From positions 620,001 to 684,000 of the forward strand of contig BLAL01000004.1 in NCBI GenBank assembly GCA_015698045.1: a DNA stretch of 64,000 nucleotides, written 5' to 3'. Position numbers and translations under genes: made by a program. Below, piece by piece: positions 21,292 through 31,457 of this stretch (position 1 is its first letter; the number at the start of each line of letters is the position of its first letter). The notes under the pieces are model-generated. The model was not told the origin of the DNA, did no database searches, and worked only from the letters and a program-made list of their open reading frames with translations. The DNA comes from Rhizophagus clarus (taxonomy: Eukaryota > Glomeromycota > Glomeromycetes > Glomerales > Glomeraceae).

Positions 21292-22556
21292 ATGGATTCA
21301 AATACATATTATTCACTTATTCAGTTTTTAACCACACTTTTGTTACCCGTACATTTAAGCAAAAAGCAGCAGGCTGCTATTAAACAAAAATCGCGATATT
21401 TTGTTGTAATAGATGAACAATTATATAAGAAAAATAAGAGTAACCCAAATCGGCCTCTTAAGGTAGTTAAACAAGATGAAATTGATGATGTTTTACATCA
21501 TATGCATTCTGATCCTTTGGCTGGACATTTTCTTTAGATGAAACATATAGGAAAATCAAAATACGATACTATTGGCCACAGATGTTTGAAGATGTTAGGA
21601 ACTATGTAAAAACCTGTGATGAATGTCAAAGGCGAGGTAAAAATAGGCGTGCAGAACCTTTACATCCAATAAAGATTGGACAGCCCTTTGATCGTGTAGG
21701 AATGGATATAGTTGGACCTTTGCCACAAACCAAGGATGGAAATAAATACATAGTGGTTGCTACAGAATATTTAACAAAATGGCCAGAAGCACGAGCAATT
21801 CCAGATGCAAAAGCTACCTCTGTAGTGTCATTCTTTTATGAAAACATCATATGCCGACATGGATGCCCTAAAGAGATCCTTACTGACCGTGGGACACACT
21901 TTGTCAATGATATGCTAAATTCTTTATGTGATAAGTTTGGAGTGAAACATAGACTATCCACAGCCTATCATCCTCAAACAAATGGATTGGTTGAACGTTT
22001 CAATAGGACTTTATGTGAAACATTGGCTAAATTTGCTAATGAAAATAAGAATGACTGGGATTTGTATGTTTCAACTGCCCTTTTTGCGTATAGAACAAGA
22101 AAACACAATACAACTAGACATGAGCCATTTTACTTAATGTATGGCCGAGAAACAATATTACCAATAGAATTTAAAGTGGCTACAAGTGCTATGTTAAATA
22201 TAGGAAATGATGAACAAGAAGACTTATTAAATCGAGTAAGAATGATCTCTGGAAGAATGGCTGAAGAACGCCTTGTTACACAAGACAGGATTTATGATCA
22301 ACAACAAAGGCAAAAACAAAAATATGGCAAAAATATTAAAGAGCAATACTATAAAATAGGAGACCTAGTCCTATTATATAAAAGTCACTTACGGGAAAGG
22401 AAAAAGCTAAAAGAGCGATGGACAGGACCTTATTATATACATGAAGTAAAAGAAAATGGTGTGTATAAGCTTCGGACTATGGAAGGGAAGATACTCAAGG
22501 TCCCAGTGAACTCTGAACGATTAAAGCAATATTACTCCCGTGGAGATCTAGTATAA
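21292..22556 (+). pseudogene. Integrase with one frameshift
   Basis: Two open frames, 21292-21537 and 21582-22556, form one integrase separated by a single-base frameshift in a T run near 21530; the second frame is open back to there (DETYRKIKIRYYWPQM). The N-terminal HHCC zinc domain has its His pair near HMHSDPLAGH and its Cys pair in CDEC. The catalytic triad is complete: D42 (MDIVGPL), D102 (TDRGTHF) and E138 (NGLVERFNR) counted from 21582, spaced D-59-D-35-E. The C-terminal region has a GPY/F-type RWTGPYYI segment. No chromodomain is visible. Its role is to insert element cDNA into the host genome. Confidence 0.92.
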
Positions 22557-22771
22557 GGACTTCTATTTTATAAAACTCTTCAAAGGATAAAAATCTTATG
22601 AAAATCATGAAAGTGTAACATGAATAACACTAATTATGAGACCATTCATAAATTGAAGAATAAGATCAGCCGCATACATCTAATTTGTAGCATAAAGAAA
22701 GATCTGCTAATATAAAATGAACTGGCAAATTTGTTCCATATGCCAAAAGGTTTTATTAAAGTATTCCAAAA

Positions 22772-23272
22772 ATGGGGAGTGTTTGTTATCAAGATGTTTT
22801 GCAGGATCTTCTTATGCCAAATGAAGGACATGCTGTGGGATATATGCCTCCATACTCTAATGGCATGGAACTTGAAGAAAAATTTAATGTCACATTGCGG
22901 GCTCTGTTCCATGCTAAACGACTTCAGAATCGGTCTTTACAGTTATTTTGTGCTTACTTTCTTGGAAAAATATTAGAGGAAGAAGCTGACCCTTTATCAA
23001 AACGAGCCTATTATGCTCAACGATTAACGACCTATTACAGAATTACTTCAGTACGGGCATATTTTCTGTTCAAGCCCTTTGGACCCACCAAAATAATGAA
23101 TTCGGCAAGAACATCTCTGACTACACTTCGTAATCTGTCAACAGAAGAATTCCAAGACCTTGTTACAAAATCATCTTTAATTTTCAACGGAGTTGAAAAT
23201 TGGGAGGGAGGTGATGTCGTATCTGATCACGTGACTTCGTTGATCAATGTCACCGATGTCATAAATGAATGA
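22772..23272 (+). CDS. Extra 3' ORF of the Ty3/Gypsy element, 166 aa
   Basis: An open frame between integrase and the 3' LTR, not recognised as a known domain. It begins MGSVCYQDVLQDLLMPNEGH, has helical-looking Leu/Ala-rich parts (RALFHAKRLQ, LFCAYFLGKILEEEADPL) and a Thr/Ser-rich C-terminal third. It has no signal peptide or transmembrane segment, so it does not look like an envelope gene. The frame runs through the polypurine tract and ends 58 bp inside the LTR, so its last 19 or so codons are LTR sequence. It may be an accessory protein of this family or a captured host fragment. The start is the first ATG after an in-frame stop. Confidence 0.55.
   Translation: MGSVCYQDVLQDLLMPNEGHAVGYMPPYSNGMELEEKFNVTLRALFHAKRLQNRSLQLFCAYFLGKILEEEADPLSKRAYYAQRLTTYYRITSVRAYFLFKPFGPTKIMNSARTSLTTLRNLSTEEFQDLVTKSSLIFNGVENWEGGDVVSDHVTSLINVTDVINE
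23202..23214 (+). promoter_or_regulatory. Polypurine tract
   Basis: GGGAGGGAGG followed by TGA lies directly against the 3' LTR, the position used to prime plus-strand DNA in LTR elements. Confidence 0.8.
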
Positions 23273-23670
23273 CATAGCATACATAGGTAATATTGCACAC
23301 ATTATAGATATATCATATATTTTTAATATAGCATAAATGGCATATATGTATTATTTTTGTTCTATGTAAGATATTTATGATTTATCATTGTTATATTTGC
23401 AATTGTTATAAATAAAGCTCTGGATTTATTCCAGACAAGGCATGTTCATAAGTTCTCTTCAAGCCTTTATTTTATTAATATTTTTATTTTTGATTGTTAA
23501 GTTATCTCTTTACTTGTGATGAATACCTGAGAATCCGAAGTACTGGAATTGGTATTACACATTTGATTGAGATTTTTACAAGTTGTATTTAAAGTATTGA
23601 TAAATAAACCTTCTGCTACCACAAAATAATAATTGTTAGCGATTGCTAACATCAAAGAACTGACCCAACA
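23215..23670 (+). repeat. 3' LTR of Ty3/Gypsy element
   Basis: 456 bp, 99.6% identical to the 5' LTR (two substitutions, both T in the 5' copy and C here). Ends in CA and is followed by the GTAT target duplicate. Confidence 0.95.
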
Positions 23671-23674
23671 GTAT

Positions 23675-24508
23675 CAGTAGTAGTCACAAATATGAAATTT
23701 TTATATTAGAAACAAGCATTTATTCAAAGATTATAAAATATATTATTACATACTTATTAAAATTTAACAATATATTTGCAAAGTCTTAATAATGTATTTA
23801 CGATATATTTATACAATTATATAATGCATTTACTAAATTTTATAAGTATGGCTAAAGTTATTTGAATTTTTTTTTTAAAACCGTAACGATTTAGATAATT
23901 GATTCGTGACGATTTATTGGATTGGTTGAAAAATTGATTTGCGATCGTCATTAACACGCAGTAACTGCTACTGAAAACGTGTTAAAACTTTGCTGAAATG
24001 TATTGAATTGTGCCCGAATTACAAACATCATAGCCAAATCATGCAAGTAATCGTGAATCTTTAATTAAGATTTAGTTGGATACGATCTAAGCAGGGATGT
24101 ACTTTAAACCCGAGTCAATATACTGCTAGAGGAGAATTTTGACCTGTAGACAATATATATACACATTATTGACGAAATATTGAAATTACCTAAAGATACG
24201 TATCATTAAATTATACGGTTTTATTTAATTTATAGAACAATATAAGATCTTAGAGCAATAAATTTATATAGTAAGAACTAATATATTTAATATATTATAG
24301 AATAATCATTAGTATTATCATTAAGCCAGGGTTTATTTACAGACATTACGGTAAATCATAAATATAAATAGTATAAATTGTTTACTTTGATAAATCATCA
24401 TGAATAATAATAATTCTCAATATTATCATGAATTTTTTTATTTTAAATAAGTAAATTTATTGGTAACTTATTTATATAAGGAAAATATTTAAATTACTTG
24501 CTAAATAA
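23675..24508. other. Gene-free spacer
   Basis: AT-rich DNA between the retrotransposon and the first minus-strand F-box pseudogene. The part after 24430 resembles the 3' flank of other F-box paralogues, with AAATAAGTTA and ATAAATTTACTTATT words on the minus strand. Confidence 0.45.
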
Positions 24509-26020
24509 TTAATTCAATTCCCTTATAACATTACCCATGTTAATCTCTAAATTATAGTAGCTTAGCACTTTAATATTATACAATTCAAATTCTCTCACCT
24601 CATCATTCGATGTAGACAAATCATTATAATTATATGTAGAAAAAGGATTATGAAAAGATAAATACTTAACCTTTCTCTTTTTCATGATATATTTTTTTAT
24701 AGAAGGTAAAATATTTGACCTTCCTTACTATTATGGATCAATAATTTTTTAATAAAAGTAACTTGAAAATTTTTTAGAAATATTTCAAAATCACTTTTAT
24801 TAATGTGAATACACAATCTTAAATATTCTAATTTAGAAGGGAGTGTTTGTCCTAAATTTTGTAATATGATCGAATTACGCTCATCATCAATTAAAAGATA
24901 ATTGAGGTTATGTTTAATGTTTTCAATTAAGTTAAACATTAGATAAGCAACCTGACTTGCAATTTCACTCAAATAAAGAAATTTGATGTTTTTACAATAT
25001 CTTATAATTAATTCTAATAATTGTTGTTGTGATAATGGTGTTAGATTATATAAAATAGTACTGCAATTGAAATTTTCTAAATAAACACCAGATTTTTGTA
25101 ATAATAATTCTAATGGTTCAATTTGCGGCATCTCATCTGTAAATAAGGATTTCAATTTAAATGGCTTAGTTAAATTAATAATTTGTTGAACAAAACTAAT
25201 ATCTAAAGAATAACAATAAGTGATATGAACCGATTCTAAAACATTTAATTGTTCAAATATTTTAGTTAAATTGGTTATATCATTTAAGTCAATATGATAA
25301 AATGTGATTGTTTTTAAAGTATTTGAGCAATTATAATCCTTCGATAATAGTAATGATTGATATGAAGAGTAATAATTACTATTATCTAATAATATAACTT
25401 TTTTAAGATTTCGATGTAAATTAATTATTTGCAATACACGATTTTTAACTAACGTGTATTCATCATTATTGTAAATAAAAGCACCACCAATATAAAGGTT
25501 TAAATTTTCAATATTATAAATAAAATTTGTATTTTGTAAAATTAACTCAAAAATATCATTAAAATAATTGTAACAACGATTAAAGATCTCAATTTCAAAA
25601 GTATGTAAATTTACTTCTTTATCAATAAAAATTTTAAATAGTGACATATGAACTAATCTCTTGAAATCATATAGCGTATTTGGATCTTCACTTTCAGAGT
25701 TTAAAGTTTTGGCAACTCTAGTCCACTTTTCAATAGAAAAAATAATCCTCATTGTATTCAAATATTTTAAAAACCTGGGATAATTAAACAGTGTATTCGA
25801 AGTTAATGAATTACAAATAATTTTATATTCGTTTAATTTCGTTTTTAAATCATCATTTAAATTATGCAAGTAAATTTCAATAAAATTGTAATTGCAATTG
25901 ACACCATAATCTGTTAACTAAAATACATGAATATAAAGTTGAAAAATCATTCTGAAAATATTTTATAATTTCATATGTTAATTCAGGTAAATCTCCTGAA
26001 AATATTTTTGAACATGACAT
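24509..26020 (-). pseudogene. F-box/LRR pseudogene with two lesions
   Basis: The family start codon is at 26018-26020 and the F-box begins normally, but about 50 bp encoding the end of the F-box (the LAIPLLWENPFSIPTK part in paralogues) is missing at about 25910. This shifts the frame, so the long open frame 24697-25869 starts only after the break. A second lesion, a one-base deletion in an A run near 24710, ends that frame early. In the next frame the usual C-terminus (MKKRKVKYLSF to an end at 24509) continues. Residues between the breaks match the neighbours closely. A 390-residue protein lacking the F-box could still be translated, but the duplication pattern favours a pseudogene. Confidence 0.82.
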
Positions 26021-26034
26021 ATTGTAATTGCAAG

Positions 26035-26170
26035 AGTAAAAAAGGGAGATATCATATTAAATTTTATTATTGTGCCTGAACTTTTATAATTTTCGGAGTG
26101 ACGATCCCGATATTTGTCACACAATTAATGACAATTCATGTTTCAACATGTTTCAATAATTAGGCGCAGT
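26035..26170 (-). promoter_or_regulatory. Conserved F-box upstream block
   Basis: Shared with the other paralogues: a TTACACA/TTGTGTGACAAATAT part, then CGG-N10-CCG (26094-26109), then an AATAATAAA part and a pyrimidine stretch before the ATG. It lies upstream of a broken gene and is still intact. Confidence 0.6.
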
Positions 26171-26526
26171 TTTAACCAACGAGCAACATGCTTCTATAAT
26201 TACTTCTGTAGTTTTACCTTTTTGTCTGCTATATGTTTTATTTTGTATTTATCTTTATGCTTTATTTTGTATTTATCTTTAACTCTTTTTCTTTCAAATA
26301 AATAAAAAAAAAGTTTGGATCAATTGAAAAAAGTTTTTTTTATTGAGTTGTTTCTGAATTGTTATGAAACTATGATTCAAAATGACAAATCCGGGAGTAT
26401 TCATTCAAAATTATTTTAGGAAAAGGAGGCTTTATAACTTAAATACATTCACCTACGTACTAGAAAATAATTTTTATAAAAATTAGTACTTCCATTATTT
26501 TTTACTATTTAATTACTGCCAAATAA

Positions 26527-28137
26527 TTAATTATTTTCCTTTATAAAATCATATATACCGATCACTGAGTCATAGTAACTTTGCACTTTAATATTATACA
26601 ACCTAAATTCCCTTACTTCATTATTCAATGAAAACAAATCCTTGCTTTGATATTCATAATCTAATATTGTATCTATAATGAAAGAATCATAGATAGATAA
26701 ATAATTAATCCTTTTCTTTTTCATAATAAATTCTTTTATAGAGGATAAAATATCTTGGCCTTCCTCGTTGTAAATCAATAATTTCTTAATAAAAGTGTCT
26801 TGAGAATTTTTTAGAAATATTTCAAAATCACTTTTTTTAACGTGAAGACCCAAATTTAAATATTCTAATTTAGAAGGAAGGGTTTGTCCTAAATTTTGTA
26901 ATATTATTGAACTACATTCTGTTTCAATATCATTATTCTGCATATTTATTGAAAGATAATTAAGGTTATGTTTGATATTTTCAATTAAATTGAAAATTAG
27001 ATAAGTAACCTGACTTGCAATTCCACTCAAACAAAGAAAATTGATATTTTTACAATATTTTATAACTAACTCTAACAATTGTTGTTGTAATGTTAGCGTT
27101 ATATTATATAAAGTAGTACTAAACCCGAAATTTTCTAAACAATAACCAGATTTTTGTAATAATAATTCTAACGGTTCAATTTGTGGTATCTCATTTGTAA
27201 ATAAAGATTTCAATTTAAATGGCTTAGTTAAATTAATAATTTGTTGAACAAAACTAATATTTAATGAATAACAATAAATAATATGAACGGATTCTAAAAC
27301 ATTTAATTGTTCAAATATTTTAGTTAAATTGATTATACCTTTAAAGTCAATATAATATAATATGATAGTTTTTAAGGTATTTGAGCAATTATAATCTTCT
27401 GATAATAATAATGGTTGATATAAAGAATAATGACTATGATATAATGAGATTTTTTTAAGATTTCGATATGAATTGATTATTTGTAATATACGATTTTTAA
27501 TTAACGCATATTCATTACTATTATTGTGATATGAAGAACAAGAAGGATTACCAATATAAAGGTTTAAATTTCCAATATTGTAAATGAAATTTGTATTTTG
27601 TAAAATTAATTCAAGAATATCATTAAAATAACTATAATTATAATCGCGATCAGCGATCTCAATTTCAAAAGTATGTAAATTTACTTCATTATCAATAAAA
27701 ATTTTAAATAGTGACATATGAAGTAATCTTTTGAAATTAAACACCGAATCCAAATCTCTATTTTCAGATTTTAAAGTTCCTACAGCAACTTCAGTCCACC
27801 TTTCAATAGAAGAAATAATCTTCATTGTATTCAAATATTTTAAAAAACTGGGATAATTGAACAATGTATTCGAAGGTAATGATTTATAAATAATTTTATA
27901 TTCATTTAATTTCATTTTTAAATCATCATTTAAATTATATAGGTAAGTTTCGATAAAACTGAAATTTTTTGTAGGTATCGAAAATGGATTTTCCCACAAT
28001 AATGGAATCGTTAAACGACACCATAATCTGTTAACTAAAATGCATGAATATAAAGTTGAAAAATCATTTTGAAAATAATTCATAATTTCATATGCTAATT
28101 CAGGTGAATTCCCAGAAAAAATTTTTGAATATGACAT
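26527..28137 (-). CDS. F-box/LRR-like protein, 536 aa
   Basis: Intact single-exon member of the paralogue array. Residues about 8-55 form the F-box: a SPELAYEIMNYFQ helix, FSTLYSCILVNRLWCRL and IPLLWENPFSIPTK. The rest contains irregular leucine-rich repeats, clearest at NVLESVHIIYCYSLN, NINFLCLSGIA and KLEYLNLGLHV. It ends with the family VREFRLYNIKVQSYYD motif. The likely role is substrate recognition in an SCF ubiquitin ligase; targets are unknown. The start agrees with all paralogues (MS-SKIFSG) and follows the conserved upstream block by about 70 bp. The gene lies in tandem with the pseudogene at 24509-26020, about 500 bp away in the same orientation, and probably arose by local duplication. 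Confidence 0.88.
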   Translation of the reverse strand: MSYSKIFSGNSPELAYEIMNYFQNDFSTLYSCILVNRLWCRLTIPLLWENPFSIPTKNFSFIETYLYNLNDDLKMKLNEYKIIYKSLPSNTLFNYPSFLKYLNTMKIISSIERWTEVAVGTLKSENRDLDSVFNFKRLLHMSLFKIFIDNEVNLHTFEIEIADRDYNYSYFNDILELILQNTNFIYNIGNLNLYIGNPSCSSYHNNSNEYALIKNRILQIINSYRNLKKISLYHSHYSLYQPLLLSEDYNCSNTLKTIILYYIDFKGIINLTKIFEQLNVLESVHIIYCYSLNISFVQQIINLTKPFKLKSLFTNEIPQIEPLELLLQKSGYCLENFGFSTTLYNITLTLQQQLLELVIKYCKNINFLCLSGIASQVTYLIFNLIENIKHNLNYLSINMQNNDIETECSSIILQNLGQTLPSKLEYLNLGLHVKKSDFEIFLKNSQDTFIKKLLIYNEEGQDILSSIKEFIMKKKRINYLSIYDSFIIDTILDYEYQSKDLFSLNNEVREFRLYNIKVQSYYDSVIGIYDFIKENN

Positions 28138-28149
28138 TGTTTTTGTAAG

Positions 28150-28290
28150 TTAGAAAAAGGAAATATATTTATTATTACAGCCGAACTGGATAAATTATAT
28201 CAATTTTCGGAGTAAATTTCCGATATTTGTTACACACTCATTGTAAATTTATTGTGTAACACGTTTAAGTTTAGGCGCAATTTAAACTAA
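28150..28290 (-). promoter_or_regulatory. Conserved F-box upstream block with CGG-N9-CCG
   Basis: The motif CGG-N9-CCG lies at 28208-28222, about 70 bp before the ATG, inside a block resembling those of the paralogues (TAACAAATATCGG, then ACTCCGAAAATT, CCAGTTCGG, TAATAATAAA). Its shape fits a Zn2Cys6 transcription-factor site. Confidence 0.55.
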
Positions 28291-28635
28291 TGTGACGTCA
28301 ATAATTGTAATTAAAACACGTCATTAATGTAAAATATATATATTAATTAAGTTTTTATATTCCGAATACTCAATGCGTGTAACTTTAATCGATTAAGATT
28401 CTTTCTTGAAAATAAAATTGGTGCGAAGTAGTGAATTTAAGAATTTTAATAATTGATCGATATCTCCAAATTTAAGGTAGTTATTTAGAGATTATTATAT
28501 TATATGTATAAATTTTATAATAAAAAAATGAATTGTTTACATGTTTATGTATACGTTAGTGCAGGTTGTAATTCTATTAATATTCCTGAGTGCAGCCATT
28601 GGATCACGCAGTCATCAGATCATACCGTCCAGTAA

Positions 28636-28706
28636 TTTTTTTTTTTTTAGAGGCTAAAATATAATCTTTATTAGATGTAACCAAAAGGCATAAATGCCAT
28701 GCAACA
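28636..28706 (-). mobile_element. Short poly(A) retro-insertion
   Basis: GTCCAGTAA plus a T run occurs on both sides (28627 and 28707). The inserted strand, read on the minus strand, is GCATGGCATTTATGCC, later AATAAAG, then a poly(A) run. A poly(A) tail with AATAAA and a flanking duplication indicates a reverse-transcribed RNA 3' end (SINE or truncated LINE). Confidence 0.6.
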
Positions 28707-29316
28707 GTCCAGTAATTTTTTTTTTTTGACACCTTTATAATATTCACTGAAATGTAATTGCTTAGTGGTTTTGTTGATCAAATATATTTTGGAAGTTACG
28801 TTATCCTTGTCGTTATCAAAATATGGAAATGATTTTCAGCAATTTTTATAGTACTAGTAGCATAAAGTTACTGTTCCGTAACTTGGGCCACTTTTCAAAG
28901 TGAAACAATTTTATATATGTAATATAGTAAACGAGATTTTAAGTTTTAAATTATTATTAATATGTCTTCGTTTATTAATTTAGATAAAAATTTAATAATA
29001 ATTTCTATTTCAATTTATGACAGTAGGTAACTTTTTTCTACTATATGCATCAATAATAATATTAAAGAATATTTTTAATGCACTTTAATGTATTTTTTTC
29101 ATGTACATTCATATATATATATATATAAACATTGCAATGCATGCAGCAAATATTTCATAAGTTTATAGCATAGTTTTGCGTAAGATTTAGATGCTGTTGT
29201 ATGTTACATAAATGCAATAACTATGTAAGTTTGTAAATTTTGCGAAATTTAATGTTTTAAAACCATACGTCAATAATTACTCAGCATCCAGTGATTGAAA
29301 TTTGATGAAATCTATA

Positions 29317-29590
29317 TCATTAAATTCATCTCATTGAGAGAATTCGAATGGTAACAATCATATTATTGTAGGTTCATATTTGGTCCGTATTTTTGACTTC
29401 TTTAAAAATATGTTTTGTGCGATATCTTTTGATCCAGTAACTGCAAAACATTGATAGTTAACTCATTTGATTCATCTCATTGAGACGATTCAAATGACGG
29501 TAAATTCATAATGATAGAGTCAATATTGGCCGAGCTGCAGCAATTTTAAATTATTTAAAGTTTTTTAGAATATCGTTACGAAATCTAAAA
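29317..29590 (+). repeat. Diverged direct duplication, ~145-bp unit
   Basis: Two units each start with ATTCATCTCATTGAGA, then AATTCGAATG or GATTCAAATG, and continue with related GGTAA...TCATA...TTGGCC/TTGGTCC sequence. The start includes the palindrome TCTCATTGAGA. Confidence 0.5.
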
Positions 29591-30804
29591 ATTTACATAG
29601 TAAGTAGAGTTATAATTTTTGAAAAATTCTCATAAATATGAAGCATGTAAAATGTTTATCATGATTATAGATAACAAAATCTCATGGTATTTGTATTACA
29701 TTAACACAAGGCTTATCTACATAATTTTAGCAAAACAAACTGGTCCGATAATTATGACCACCATCTGTAGTTAGTTGTGTATTTTTTATAAATCTCAATT
29801 AATATAATAAAAAGAATATACTTTCCAAAAAATATAAAGCTTACTTAAAGTAAGCCTAAGTAACTTGAAGTTACAGATTTCTGATAAAAAATTACAGACA
29901 GTTTATATATTTGGAAAAGTGTGAAGATAAGCTGGATCAATTTGATCTTCCGTTCAACAAAATCCCAAAGAATATAACAATTTATCAATTATTTTAATTC
30001 CCTCTTCCCCCTCAAAAATTTGGATTTTTTTTTTCTACTCCCACCTCTCTCACCTCTTCCCACCCTCATATTTTCAAGATTTAATAAATTGTAAACATTT
30101 GCATATTCATTTTGGGCCCTTCTCTCCCCTCTTTTTCCATAGGAACATTTATTAAACAGAAAATCCAATTGGTTCGACCTTATTAATAAGTTAAATAGCT
30201 TCACTGATGACAAAACGTCGAGTAAGCCAAATAACTGAAAGAATATTTAGGAATAATCGATAATAATGGTCCAGCTAGACTATTTATTAAGGAAATTGAG
30301 TTAGAGTTATAACCTACATTCGGTATCCCATTAAACCCTTCGTTTCGCGTGTCTTAAGGCAACGTTTAACCACTGAACGAACACACCAGATCAAATATTT
30401 TTGCAACGTGGCAAATAAAATAAGAAAAATTTTGAAAATTGGGTAGGGAAACCTGAGACGAGCGTTTCTTAGTTTGACTTTCGAATAGGAGTACTCGAAT
30501 GAAATAAGAAAACTTATTTTTAAAAAAATAATTTCTTATCAGTTATATTCGCTAAAGTACGAGTTATGTACGTACGAGTTTGTCCGTACCTTACCTTTTA
30601 ACATAATACTTAACGAGAAGTGAAAATAAAGAGAGAAAATTGATATTTTTTCTTAGCAAACATATATTGAATACAAACTTTTGTGACAAACTTTTATTAT
30701 GAAAACTATTTTTTTTTACCCGCGTCTTCACTAGTGATGCTAACGATCCGGCTCGGTCCAACTTAAAGTCAAAGTCAAGCTGGACCGATAAAGGGTCATG
30801 CCGA

Positions 30805-31454
30805 CCCTATAAAAAATAAGTGTCCAGATAATGTCCAGAAAATGTCTGGAAAAATTGTCTAAATAATTGTCCAGAAATTCTGGACACTGTGTGTCCGGAA
30901 ACTGTTCCGAAAACACTGCATTTTTGGGATATTAGAAAATTGTCCTGAAATTGTCCAGAAATGTATTTTCGTAAAATTTTGCCATAAAAGATGATCAATG
31001 GATAGATGATCATCATTATTCCTCAACCCAAAATTTTTATATCATAGATATATAGTATTTTTGCCTGCTCTGCAATTTTAATTAGTACGACAGAAAAGAT
31101 TTTGAATGTCAGTTTTGTGATTTTTGCATTTTTTTACAAAATTAATTTATCCTTTTTTGGAAATAGTATCCAGAATTTGTCCTGAACTTTTTCATGTCCG
31201 GAATTTATCTATCTGGTTTTTTTACTATGTCCAGAATTTGTCCAGGTTTAACTGTCCAGAATTTGTCCAAAATTTTATACCGAACAAATACTGGACGAAT
31301 TCTGGACAAAGTTAGGACATGTCAAAATTTTAAGTATCAGAAGTGTGTCAGACATGTACCAAAAAAGTGGACATTTTCCGGACACATCAGATTTATTCCG
31401 GACATTTTCCAGACATTTTTGATAACATTTTCCGGACATTTATTTTTTATAGGG
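30805..31454 (+). mobile_element. 650-bp TIR element with TGTCCGGA arrays, copy 2
   Basis: Same element as 15377-16026 in the opposite orientation and almost identical. Its target duplication is CGA (30802-30804 and 31455-31457), a different target that confirms the 3-bp duplication length. It interrupts a sequence with GGTCC/GGACC and GAACTGAACCGAACC words that looks like another repeat. Confidence 0.88.
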
Positions 31455-31457
31455 CGA

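Larger units (their letters stand above)
16475..23670 (+). mobile_element. Ty3/Gypsy LTR retrotransposon, 7196 bp, internally rearranged
   Basis: A complete element bounded by two 456-bp LTRs that begin TG and end CA, with GTAT on both outer sides (16471-16474, 23671-23674). It contains a primer-binding site, gag with a zinc knuckle, protease, reverse transcriptase plus RNase H, integrase with a GPY/F-type end, an extra 3' ORF and a polypurine tract. Gene order PR-RT-RH-IN places it in Ty3/Gypsy. About 18501-19569 is inverted relative to the rest, and pol carries three TGA stops and a frameshift, so this copy cannot make its own Gag-Pol. The LTRs differ at two bases, so the insertion is recent. 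Confidence 0.95.
28291..30804. other. Gene-free region with retro-insertion and duplication
   Basis: No gene supported. It contains a poly(A) retro-insertion (28636-28706), a diverged direct duplication (29317-29590) and a C/T-rich stretch at 30000-30150. Short ORFs in it are low-complexity. Confidence 0.5.
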
